From the NCBI GenBank assembly GCA_910592005.1, contig CAJVPP010002116.1, positions 1 to 16,261 of the forward strand: a stretch of DNA of 16,261 nt. Direction: 5' to 3'. Position numbers and translations under genes: made by a program. Position 1 is the stretch's first letter; every line of letters starts with the position of its first letter. The notes under the pieces are model-generated. The model made no database searches, was not told the DNA's origin, and saw nothing but the letters and a program-made list of their open reading frames with translations. Shown here piece after piece: positions 8,535 through 16,261 of this stretch. This stretch comes from Funneliformis mosseae. Taxonomy: Eukaryota; Glomeromycota; Glomeromycetes; Glomerales; Glomeraceae.

Positions 8535-9456
8535 CAAATTTTTTTTTTTTTTAAAAATATTTTAGGTAACAAAACACTAAAAATCAATGAAGTTAAAACC
8601 TCTCCAAACATCCCCAAGAAATAAAAAAGTGTTATTTCTTAATCATTCAGTGCTACAAAGATTTATTAATCAAATCAATTATCACAATTATTTCTTATAG
8701 AATGCATAAAAGAATTTTATTTGAATAAATGTAAATTTTATTATAATCGGAGCCTTATTTTCTCTGTTAGAAATGTGATTATTTTAGCGAAATCAATTTT
8801 TTGTTAATTTGAAATCGGTTCATAAGTCACTTACTATATGAATATATACTTATTAAATATGCTTTATTTCCTTTTTTTATATTATATAATATAACTTTAT
8901 ATAATTATGATTGATGCGTCTTGTCAAAGGATCCCCTGCTTTTGAAGTAAAGACTAAAATTCTGAAACAAATAGTTGCATTGATCACTTTTGATGTTTTA
9001 TAGAGAAAAAATTTTTAATTATAAGAACATGATTAAAGTACATTTTAGGATTTGTGAATTGTGAAACGAGGCGTTTTTGTCTTCTTTTTTGAAAATTGAT
9101 GGATAATTATTTCTTTGAGAAACATTTTGATATTACATAAGTATTGACTGTGTTTCAAAATCCTTAATTTTTGCTCTGTATTTAGAAAAGTCCAACAAGA
9201 GAAGGTAGTGGAATCGGCGTTTTTTTTTTAATCCGGAATCATTTTACATTAAAAATTCATGGATCGGGTGTTTGAGATGATTGTAAAACTCGAAAAAAAT
9301 AGCTTTAACCGCTGTATCCGATGGTTGAACATCTCTTAGTTAATGTCTAACGTCTTTTTTTCTTTTATTTTTTTTTTAAATAAAAAAGGTGTGTATTATA
9401 TAATGCATGTTATCTGGTTAATTAAAAAATAAGTTCTTTGTTAACGCATTTTTAGA
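8535..9456. other. intergenic / upstream region of the 9524 gene
   Basis: GC is clearly higher than to the left of 8450, with T-runs of 9 to 14. The only plus-strand open frame with an ATG that I noticed is 29 codons at 8914-9003, too short to support. No RNA gene seen. The last few hundred bases are presumably regulatory DNA for the gene starting at 9524. Confidence 0.4.
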
Positions 9457-9464
9457 TATAAATA
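9457..9464 (+). promoter_or_regulatory. TATA box of the 9524 gene
   Basis: TATAAATA lies 60-67 bases upstream of the ATG. It is followed at the expected distance by a pyrimidine-rich patch with a likely start site (TTTTTCAACACTCTTCCTTC, around 9482-9501), giving a leader of about 30 nt that ends in an A12 run before the ATG. Confidence 0.6.
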
Positions 9465-9523
9465 TGGCATGTTATCCCATCTTTTTCAACACTCTTCCTT
9501 CAATTTTCGTATAAAAAAAAAAA

Positions 9524-9763
9524 ATGTCTTTAGGTAATATTTTATATCTAAATACTTATACGCCTATTAATTTTAATCGGGTTATTCTTCGAATACGTCG
9601 CCAAAGGAACGTTTTTACAAGAATTCGACAACGAAATGTTGGAGGTGTATCTATCAATAATGATGAGACCTTGAATCTCATTGCGCAGTTACCGTTACAG
9701 GAGATTGACGAAACCGACGATTCATTTGCAAGTCAACTTTTTCTTGGCTCGACTTTTCCATGA
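9524..9763 (+). CDS. small hypothetical protein with repeated RQRNV motif
   Basis: A 79-residue ORF starting at an ATG preceded by A-run context (A at -3) and a well-placed TATA box. It has two halves. Residues 18-41 are strongly basic and contain an internal duplication (RIRRQRNVF then RIRQRNVGG); residues 46-68 are acidic and Leu/Gln-rich (ETLNLIAQLPLQEIDETDD). There is no signal peptide, membrane segment or known domain. Codon use resembles the intact gene at 10861. The stop is TGA, followed five bases later by T26. The opposite charges of the halves would suit a nucleic-acid or partner-binding peptide, but that is speculation. It could also be the first exon of a longer gene or a truncated copy of one. 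Confidence 0.55.
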   Translation: MSLGNILYLNTYTPINFNRVILRIRRQRNVFTRIRQRNVGGVSINNDETLNLIAQLPLQEIDETDDSFASQLFLGSTFP

Positions 9764-9768
9764 TCAAG

Positions 9769-9794
9769 TTTTTTTTTTTTTTTTTTTTTTTTTT
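9769..9794. repeat. poly-T tract (T26)
   Basis: An uninterrupted run of 26 T begins five bases after the stop codon of the 9524 gene. It could be a slippage-grown homopolymer or the complement of a retroposon poly(A) tail. No flanking duplication was identified. Confidence 0.8.
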
Positions 9795-10126
9795 CCAATA
9801 TAAAATTAAAATTTTTTTATTTATTATATGTTAATGTATATCCACTTATAGTAAGAAAATATTACCCCTTTTTTCTGGACAAAAAATTCCGGCTAAGCAT
9901 CCCTGTTTATAGAAATCCCTTTCCTTTTTAATAGAAATCTGGACGATTTTTTTTTTTTTTCAATCTATTTAATCATCTGATATAATCATTACATTTTATC
10001 TGAGTTTTAAAAATAAAAAAAATAAATAAATATTGAATATCAGTATAATTGTTGAAATTATTGCTGCTTTGTTTTCTTTCAAACTTCCCGTCTTCTCCAC
10101 TTCTTTTTTGCAACATTTTCTACATC
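9795..10126. other. intergenic region
   Basis: Contains a repeated ATAGAAATC word (near 9909 and 9932), a T14-15 run near 9946-9960, an A/T-rich block (10006-10035) and a pyrimidine-rich leader-like tract (about 10067-10110) just before the ATG at 10127. No ORF of note. Confidence 0.45.
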
Positions 10127-10336
10127 ATGAGTTATCAAATAATGGTATTTGCGATATTTGAACATTACTTTGGAATGAGCCGTCCGGCATTATTTAGCAT
10201 TACAAAGAGGTTTTTTGCTTAAACACGTTTGCAGGCATGCTCTTTCGAATGTATCAAAGATCTAAAATTTATGGAATTGCATAACGCAGTATATTGTTTT
10301 ATGATAATTACAGACTCGAATGATTCAAAAACTTAA
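10127..10336 (+). CDS. possible short spliced gene or gene relic
   Basis: The ATG at 10127 follows a CT-rich leader like those before fungal starts. Read straight, 31 codons (starting MSYQIMVFAIFEHYFGMSR) end at TAA 10220, and the same frame then runs open from 10223 to TAA 10334. An intron would remove the stop: GTATTT at 10145 to TTTGCAG ending at 10234 is 90 nt and phase 0, with a branch-like CTTAAAC about 15 nt before the acceptor. The spliced product would be only about 39 residues (MSYQIM then ACSFECIKDLKFMELH…). Alternatively this is a decayed exon continuing toward the open frame at 10381. No domain recognised; the intron is a prediction. Confidence 0.3.
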
Positions 10337-10380
10337 TAACGGATTTTTTTTTTCTTGAATGCTTTTAAATTGAATTACGT

Positions 10381-10587
10381 TTGAAAAGGTATATTATTTC
10401 ACAAAATGTAGGAATTTTCTCGTTTTACAGATTTGAAAATTATTTTATTTCCCTTCAAGAAGTGGTATTCTTTAATTTCATGAATGCACCTTTTTATAAA
10501 ATATTAGTTATCAAAAAGTTTGAAGTATCTTTACAAAGAAGATTTTGGATTTCAATACAAATGATTCTGGCATCAGGATCGTTTTGA
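10381..10587 (+). pseudogene. open-frame fragment downstream of 10127, unrecognised
   Basis: A 68-codon frame beginning at TTG without ATG and ending in TGA. It is aromatic-rich (FENYFISLQEVVFFNFMNAP, then FEVSLQRRFWISIQM). A good 3' splice site, TTTTACAG, ends at 10432 inside it, so 10433-10587 might be an exon of the gene starting at 10127. I could not find a donor in matching phase. Treat as a possible relic exon. Confidence 0.22.
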
Positions 10588-10647
10588 GATTGTAAATTAA
10601 TTTTGTCTTTGAATAATTTGGATTATTATTGTTCAAATAGTAAAGTT

Positions 10648-10674
10648 TGAATGATCATTCATATGTATATAAAG
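10648..10674 (+). promoter_or_regulatory. 14-bp palindrome next to a TATA-like box
   Basis: TGAATGATCATTCA (10648-10661) is a perfect 14-bp palindrome, followed four bases later by TATATAAAG (10666-10674). It lies about 190 bp upstream of the large gene and could be an upstream regulatory site or alternative promoter. No evidence beyond the motif. Confidence 0.3.
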
Positions 10675-10732
10675 TACAATATGTTAATCTTATTTTGGGG
10701 TGCTCTTTAAATTTTTACCTAAAATGAAAAAA

Positions 10733-10757
10733 GATCTGCGCGGGCTTCGGACTCCAG
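10733..10757 (+). promoter_or_regulatory. GC-rich box upstream of the Ubl-ART gene
   Basis: A 25-bp island containing GCGCGGGCTTCGGACTCC stands out in a region otherwise mostly A/T. It sits about 35 bp upstream of the TATA tract and 105-130 bp upstream of the start codon, a usual place for a proximal transcription-factor site. The factor is unknown. Confidence 0.35.
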
Positions 10758-10789
10758 CTAATTTTATATTCTTCATTGTAAAAATTTAA

Positions 10790-10799
10790 TATATATATA
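10790..10799 (+). promoter_or_regulatory. TATA tract of the Ubl-ART gene
   Basis: TATATATATA lies 62-71 bases before the ATG. A plausible start region (CATTCGAAACCTTCAAACTC, 10803-10822) follows, then an A-rich leader ending GTAAAAATG. Spacing resembles that at the 9524 gene. Confidence 0.5.
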
Positions 10800-10860
10800 C
10801 ACATTCGAAACCTTCAAACTCAAAAATTAAAAATTCAAATATAATTTTATTCTTGTAAAA

Positions 10861-12579
10861 ATGTCTAATTCGTTCAATGCGACAAACGATATTATCTTAG
10901 CATCTGCTCTCACATCTTTGTTAGGTACACCGGTTATAACTCAACTCGATAAGAACTTGAATGAAAATATGAATTATCAAACTATAAACCCATTCTCTCT
11001 TCATAATTCTCAGTTGGTTGGAAGTTTACCCAATGATGATGATCTTCTCTCGTGTAATTTCTCACCTGAGACCGGAAATTTTAATCAAGGATTCATTCCC
11101 GCTTCTCAATCTAATATACTTTCTTCTTTGCGATCTCCTCGTACTTATACGTTAAGATATGTCCCGTACGTTCCTCCTGTTACAAGAACGAACAATTTGC
11201 AACAAATTCCACTACAAAATCCTCAACGATCACAAAATCCTCAAGTACAACAAATTCGAATGAAAATTCCTCAAATTCAACAAATTCAGACGCAAATTCC
11301 TATTCAGCCACAAATTCCTCAAGTACAACAAATTCGAATGAAAATTCCTCGAATTCAACAAATTCAAACTCAAGTACAACAAATTCAAACTCAAATTCCT
11401 CAAGATCAACAAAATCCTCAGATGCCAATTCCTCAAATTCAACAAATTCAACAAATACAAACGCAAGATCAACTAACTCCTCAACGAATTCAGATGCCAA
11501 TTCCTCAAATTCAACAAATTCAACAAATACAAACGCAAGATCAACAAAATGCTCAACAAATTCAGATGCCAATTCCTCAAAATCCTCAAATTCAACAAAT
11601 TCATCCACAAATTCCTCAAGTACAACAAATTCGAATGCAAATTCCTCGAATTCCTCAAAATTCTCAACAAATCCAATCACAAATTCCTAAATTGCAACCA
11701 AATCCCCATCAAATTCAACAAATTCAGTCGCAAATTTCTCAGATTCCTCAAATTCAACAAATTTCTCAAGGGGTTCAATATCAATTTCCTCAACCATCAC
11801 CTGTTATAAATATTAATGTCAATACATTATCCGGACAAATTTTCACAATTGCCGACGTACCAATCATGTCATCAATTTCAGAGATAAAAATTTGTATTGA
11901 AAACAAAACCAGGATCCCAAGGAATCAACAACAATTAACATATTTAGGAGTTCGCTTAGAGAATGATAATTTAACATTACGAGATTATCAAATATTAGAT
12001 AATAATGCAAACATATATCTGATCGGGGATAATGGGAAAGTAATTAATTTTATAGATTCCAATTTTCTTGATCCCAAGTTTGATTATGATTTTACAAACA
12101 TAAAGGATGACAAACTATTTATGAGAGGGTCGCATGTATATCGAAGACCATGCGGATGGAAACGAATAGCGATTAGAGTATTAAATAAGTATGGGCCCGA
12201 TAATAGTTGGTTAGGTCAAGTCAAAAACGATTCATGGCGTTATGAATCCGATTCATCGGAATGGCCAGTATCTTATCATGGTACCAATAGATTTAATGCC
12301 AAATCAATCGCCGAAACCGGGTTTGATATTACAAAAGGAAGACGGTTTCGATTTGGTTATGGGATTTATTCCACACCAGATATCAACGTTGCTTATTTGT
12401 TTGCTAGTAGATTTGTTCATAATAATGAAATTTATTGTCTGGTTTTTCAAAATAGGGTGAATCCGATGACTTTAAAAAAGACCATTACCTCATATGGCGA
12501 ATATTGGATAAGTCCAAAGAGTGATGATATTAGACCTTATGGTATTTGTATAAAAAAACTTGAAACTATTCGTAATTGA
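10861..12579 (+). CDS. ubiquitin-like / ADP-ribosyltransferase-like fusion with Q-I-P repeats
   Basis: An intact 572-residue intronless ORF. Residues 1-105 are low-complexity. Residues about 106-312 are Gln/Ile/Pro repeats (IPQIQQIQTQ types), encoded partly by 72-bp tandem units. Residues about 316-389 resemble ubiquitin: ININVNTLSGQIFTI, RIPRNQQQLTYLGVRLE, LTLRDYQI, NIYLIG. The terminal Gly-Gly for conjugation is missing, so this is a built-in Ubl domain. The C-terminal 400-572 resembles the PARP/ART fold: YHGT (His473), FGYGIYSTPD (Tyr503), and GEYWISP (Glu547) just before DIRPYGICIK, which would give the H-Y-E triad of PARP-type enzymes. PARP enzymes move ADP-ribose from NAD+ to a target; activity here is inferred. 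I recall fungal and invertebrate proteins with a similar C-terminal domain (the GWKR…WPVSYHGT… pattern). There is no signal peptide or membrane segment, so it is probably intracellular. All its many Gln codons are CAA/CAG. The start has TATA and A-rich context. Confidence 0.85.
   Translation: MSNSFNATNDIILASALTSLLGTPVITQLDKNLNENMNYQTINPFSLHNSQLVGSLPNDDDLLSCNFSPETGNFNQGFIPASQSNILSSLRSPRTYTLRYVPYVPPVTRTNNLQQIPLQNPQRSQNPQVQQIRMKIPQIQQIQTQIPIQPQIPQVQQIRMKIPRIQQIQTQVQQIQTQIPQDQQNPQMPIPQIQQIQQIQTQDQLTPQRIQMPIPQIQQIQQIQTQDQQNAQQIQMPIPQNPQIQQIHPQIPQVQQIRMQIPRIPQNSQQIQSQIPKLQPNPHQIQQIQSQISQIPQIQQISQGVQYQFPQPSPVININVNTLSGQIFTIADVPIMSSISEIKICIENKTRIPRNQQQLTYLGVRLENDNLTLRDYQILDNNANIYLIGDNGKVINFIDSNFLDPKFDYDFTNIKDDKLFMRGSHVYRRPCGWKRIAIRVLNKYGPDNSWLGQVKNDSWRYESDSSEWPVSYHGTNRFNAKSIAETGFDITKGRRFRFGYGIYSTPDINVAYLFASRFVHNNEIYCLVFQNRVNPMTLKKTITSYGEYWISPKSDDIRPYGICIKKLETIRN
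11236..11800 (+). repeat. intragenic Q/I/P minisatellite with 72-bp tandem units
   Basis: Within the large ORF the DNA is made of CAAATTC, CCTCAA and CAACAAATT words. CAGATGCCAATTCCTCAA recurs at 11419, 11491 and 11563, exactly 72 bp (24 codons) apart; the first two units are near-identical and the third diverges after about 18 bp. A second repeated word, GTACAACAAATTCGAATG, occurs near 11245, 11322 and 11621. Unit length keeps the frame. The biased composition also opens the minus strand and another plus frame here; these are shadows. Confidence 0.85.
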
Positions 12580-12654
12580 CAGAAATTTAGTGAAACGATC
12601 TATTTTAAGAGTAACTATCATATTATATTTTTAATTATTCTGTTTATATTATTA

Positions 12655-12681
12655 AATAAATTTTTATTAAAAAAAAAAAAA
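12655..12681 (+). terminator. polyadenylation signal and A13 run
   Basis: AATAAA at 12655-12660 lies about 75 bp after the stop codon, followed 8 bp later by 13 A (12669-12681) and CCCC. This is consistent with the gene's 3' end. A genomic A-run so close behind the signal can also mark a reverse-transcribed copy. Confidence 0.5.
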
Positions 12682-12817
12682 CCCCTTAAATGTGATAGTG
12701 TTTTATATTAAAGTTTTTTAAAGTAAGGAAAATCAAAATATAAGTACAAAGTATTAAACATTTCATTTATTATTTTCCATTTGTGAAAATTGCTGATCTC
12801 TTTCAAATTAATATATA

Positions 12818-13692
12818 TTAATATATATAAATTAGAATTGTTATTTTAATGCATTCTGCATGATGCATATGTACCTCATGTGAAATAAACAATTGCGAAT
12901 CTGATTCATCATGGTCCAAATCTAGTTAAATTGAACCTAACATATAAACTTGATTTAACTTCTTTTTTTGGTTTTAATCGTTTTTTCTTTCGATTGTTCC
13001 AAATTAGTGCTCGGATATCCAATCCATATTGATGTTCACTTTCAGGAGGTCAATTGTTGTAAACTCCTCCAATTTAGAAGACACAGTATACTTACTTTTA
13101 TTTTTTTTTTTTTCTCGAATAATCAAATTTAGTTTACAATCCGTATTATCTGTAATAAATTCTAAAATGTTCGACTGAATTCTGTACCAGCCATTGAAAC
13201 CTTGCTGAATTTACCATTCCAATGTAATCATTTTTTGTAAAATGCGAATTTCAACTCTGATAAGTTTGGAAGTCTTTTCATTCTTTGCATTGTAAATAAT
13301 AAAAAAGTTAAATAAGTATATTCCCATTATTGATGCAAAATTAACTTTAAATCCTCTTTAATACAAAGTTGTCAATTCTCATTAACAAAAATTGGTACAT
13401 GTTTATTTGAATTAACATGAAATTTTTCGTTACGCAGTAGTTTGATATGCGTGTTGTATGAAATTTAAAATATAAAGTTAAATTGGCTTTTTTCTTTAAA
13501 ATATTGTATGTAAATAATACCTTTATAATGAACTTGAAATTGGTCCATTTCATTTATCTGAAGAGCTGCATTTATTCAATCTAGTGACGAACGAAATTTG
13601 TTCAACAAATCGGTTTCTACTAAAACCTATTCATAAGTTTTTTTGTCAATACATTCATTTTAGATCTCTTGAATTTTTGCTTCTTGTAACAG
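12818..13692 (-). pseudogene. minus-strand gene relic, unrecognised
   Basis: On the minus strand the sequence looks coding over nearly 900 bp. One frame runs from 13357 to 12818 with only four internal stops, all TAA (13211, 13004, 12974, 12926). An ATG lies at 13327. The longest clean run is 68 codons (13210-13007; IQQGFNGWYRIQSN…, KLEEFTTIDLLKVNINMDW). Upstream, frames at 13692-13465 (KTYE, stop, VLVETDLLNKFRSSLD) and 13553-13347 add further segments, implying at least two frameshifts or introns. Composition is like the intact genes. I see no convincing intron that removes the stops, so decay is favoured. It is convergent with the 10861 gene. No domain recognised. Confidence 0.38.
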
Positions 13693-13740
13693 ATAATCTG
13701 AAATGTTTACCTATTCATTGTATTAAGTTTAAAAATTAGT

Positions 13741-15776
13741 AAGAAATAAGTATTGTATTACGGTTGATCAAATATCAACTATTACAACTATTTGTATTTG
13801 ATTATATAGTAAATATAATAAAAAAATATAAAAATTTATATTATTTTTAAAAATAAATTTTAATTATAATTTTAAATAGTAAAAAAATTAAATATAAATT
13901 AAATATTGATTTATAATTAAACATAATATATAATTAATATTTTTAAAATAATACATATAGTTATAATAATATTATAAGTCATAAGATTTGTTTAACCAGC
14001 TGAATTTATTGATCTGGTTAACTAAAACTGACCTATATATATTTTATTATTTGGTTAAACAACATTTTAACAGACTAGTACAATACTATTTTATAATTTT
14101 CAAAATCTAGGTAAACATTAAAGAATTTTAAATTAGAATTATATTTCAAAAAAAGAATATCATAAGTCCAATCTATTATGTTTTTCTATAATTAAATTAC
14201 TAGCATCTGAAAATAATCTTTTAGAAGAAACAGATAAAGCAGAAATTGCAAAATATTTTCAGGTTTATTATATATATATAAAAGCAATATATTCTATGTA
14301 ATTTCTACTATTTAAGTAGATTTTCATTAAGATATAAAGAATTGTTAAAAGAAGTATTAAAATTTGTAATATTATAATATATACTTGCATCTTATTTTAT
14401 ATAAAAAAAATCTCATCATAAATATTATCAAAAAATTATTTTTGCTATTCTTTATATGTATTATTTCTAATAAATTATTTAAAATTTCTATTATTTTGCT
14501 GTATTTTTATTAAATTACTACTTTTTATTTATTATTTATAAACCTCATATTTTTAAAATAATAATCAAAATATGAAGCAAAAAATCCTATTTGCAAAATA
14601 TTTTACCAATAGATTATTATTTATTATTTAATAAATCACTTACTTAAATTATTATTAGTGTTATATGATTAATATAAGTCTTAAAATTAATAAGGTAATT
14701 TTTAAGTTTAATTAATGTTAAATACATTATACTTAATATTAGATATTAATTTTCACTAATAATATCTGTAATTTGAATAAGAATTTTAATAAATTTAATA
14801 AATCTTATAATTTAAACTATTTATTATTATTCAATAATAAAGCTTTCAATTTAATTCTATTATTTTGAATTATATAAATTAAATTTTTTTTAAAAATTGC
14901 TACTAATAAATTGGGTTAAGAATTTTTGAATTTGATTATATATTATTATTCATATCTAATTGTTAAACACGTTAAAAAATTTTCTGATATTTATCTTAAT
15001 AAATAAGTATATTATTAAATATTATATCTTTATTAATAAATGTATGATATTTTTTGAGTTTATTATTTATTGCAATTTGAGAAGTATGAGTATAGTAATT
15101 AATATATTAATAATTAAATTATTATAACGTAATTATCATATTTTTTGCATTATCACTAACTCTTGCAATTATCTTATTAGTTAAATTCTATTTTTTAAAT
15201 AATTATAAAGAAATTCTGCAATTTTATTACCAAAATATCTATAAGGAATTCTTTAATTATTAAAAGTCTTTAATAAAGTTCAAATTAGATATTAACCAAT
15301 AAATTGTTACTCTAAATATATAGTTTATAAAATTGTGTTCAAATGTTAAATGTAAAACTACAAGTTTTTATTAAATACTCTATTTTATAAGATAAATATT
15401 TTTCTATAAATATAATATATTCATTTAGTTTTTTTATTATACTAATATATAATACAAGAAAACAATTGTCTAATATTTTACATAATTTAATAAATATTAA
15501 AGTATTAATAATATTAAAAGACTATAAATTATCAACTATCTATTTTAATAACTTAGTGATGAAATATTAATATGATTTATCAGTAGATTTATATATTTCA
15601 TAAGTTTTTAAATTTTGTTAAATTTGATTAATTATATATTTTTCAGAATTATTAATAATATAAATTTGATAAATTTTATTAGATAACTTCTGATATTGAT
15701 TTTTATAAATAGTTTTTTTTTACCATTCTTTTTACTAGAATTTGATAATATCTAAATTTATTATTATTAATATTAA
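13741..15776. other. AT-rich intergenic DNA
   Basis: Two kilobases of very A/T-rich sequence with no gene-size frame on either strand. The only structure I noted is an 8-bp inverted pair TTAACCAG/CTGGTTAA (13992-13999 and 14014-14021), with a related TGGTTAAAC at about 14052. That might be a decayed transposon end or chance. The composition change at about 13740-13800 marks the right edge of the gene island. Confidence 0.5.
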
Positions 15777-16261
15777 TATAGTCAACTCTTTATAAATGCA
15801 TTCTCTATAAATGCACACCCTATATAAATGCACTTTAAAGTCTAGTTTCAAGTTCAGAACTTAATGCTAAATACACTTCCTTCCTTTTCGCATTGTGTAT
15901 TAATTTTTAGTCTGAACTATATATGCAACCATTTTTCTAAATATATCTTATATAATATTCATGTGATTTTATCATAAATATTTTATTATTGTATATTTTT
16001 CAATAAAGTTTATTCTATAATTACCAAAAAAAAGTTAGAATTCATTTTAAAATAAAATATTAAAAGAATGAAAAATATAGTTTTCTTTTTTTAGTCTCTA
16101 TTTTCTTTAATATTAGACATTACTACTTAATTAAAGTATATATTAATCAAAAGTCAAACTCTAACTACAAACTTAACTTTAATAATAACTGTCAACTTCA
16201 ACAGTAACTTTAATAGTAATAATCATTAACTTTAACAGCAATAACTGCTAACTCTGACAAC
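15777..16261. mobile_element. left end of a pogo/Tigger-like element, truncated by the window
   Basis: After a TA (15777-15778) the sequence TAGTCAACTCT begins, like the CAGTC… start of pogo-type Tc1-mariner ends with C changed to T. Inside it the word TATAAATGCA occurs three times at 15-17 bp spacing (15791, 15806, 15823), as the direct subrepeats of such termini do. The other end is not in the window, and no transposase frame is seen before 16261. The call depends on terminal resemblance only. Confidence 0.42.
16150..16261. repeat. degenerate AACTTTAACAGTAATAACT simple repeat
   Basis: The last ~110 bp are imperfect copies of AACTTTAATAGTAATAA and CAACTTCAACAGTAACT, ending at the window edge. 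It could be an internal array of the transposon whose end lies at 15779. No coding sense. Confidence 0.5.

Noticed and set aside
8647..8823. Minus-strand frame from an ATG at 8823 with five TAR codons
   Set aside because: Five stops in about 58 codons is no better than chance at this base composition.
11230..11680. Three minus-strand open frames and one alternative plus frame (11549-11809) inside the Q/I/P region
   Set aside because: They are shadows of the CAA/ATT/CCT-biased repeat in the real plus-strand gene; their translations are just Leu/Asn/Arg or Glu/Phe/Val low-complexity complements.
12242..12460. 72-codon alternative plus frame within the ART-like domain
   Set aside because: It overlaps the intact 572-codon gene, whose frame carries the recognisable domain motifs.
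13992..14021. TTAACCAG/CTGGTTAA stem as a transposon terminus or terminator
   Set aside because: Only 8 bp with a 14-base loop, no TSD or matching partner found nearby; too weak to call.
1..16261. tRNA, rRNA or CRISPR-like arrays
   Set aside because: No GTTCRANNC-type T-arm with a pairing acceptor stem and no rRNA blocks were seen. The tandem arrays have no spacer structure of CRISPR type and the sequence is eukaryotic in character.

Overview
The window looks like a piece of an AT-rich fungal nuclear genome, most plausibly an arbuscular mycorrhizal fungus (Glomeromycotina). Pointers are the sparse intronless genes with TATA boxes and short A-rich leaders, the many decayed transposon-like stretches, a leucine-rich-repeat relic and a ubiquitin-like/ADP-ribosyltransferase-like gene. 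I recall protein families of the last two kinds as expanded in these fungi. The assignment is inference; no rRNA, tRNA or marker gene is present.

Left part (1-8450), very AT-rich and transposon-dominated: a 1157-bp non-autonomous hAT-like element (1103-2259) has an exact 8-bp target duplication, TIRs, GATCTGA-rich subterminal arrays and a core of about 15 tandem ~53-bp hairpin units. About 190 bp on lies a second, larger (5.1 kb) and older element (2450-7586) of the same plan: related termini (shared TAGnnnTCTGCA), a 6/8 degenerate 8-bp target duplication, AGCTT-rich subterminal arrays and ~30-bp tandem repeats at both ends. Its interior holds broken coding relics (a coiled-coil protein with a C-terminal membrane anchor, an LRR protein, unidentified fragments) and a ~240-bp-arm inverted repeat. 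No transposase is recognisable.

Middle part (8450-13740), higher GC, the gene island: a small TATA-driven ORF of unknown function (9524-9763), a possible short spliced gene or relic (10127-10336), and the one clearly intact large gene (10861-12579). That gene encodes a 572-residue protein with a Gln/Ile/Pro repeat region, a ubiquitin-like domain and a C-terminal domain resembling the PARP/ART fold with an H-Y-E-like triad. Minus-strand coding relics flank the island at 8320-8526 and 12818-13692.

Right part (13740-16261): featureless AT-rich DNA, then the left end of a probable pogo/Tigger-like Tc1-mariner element at 15779 that runs off the window.

The best candidates for something undescribed are the shared architecture of the two hAT-like elements, the captured cargo and giant hairpin in the larger one, and the Ubl-ART fusion with its in-frame minisatellite.
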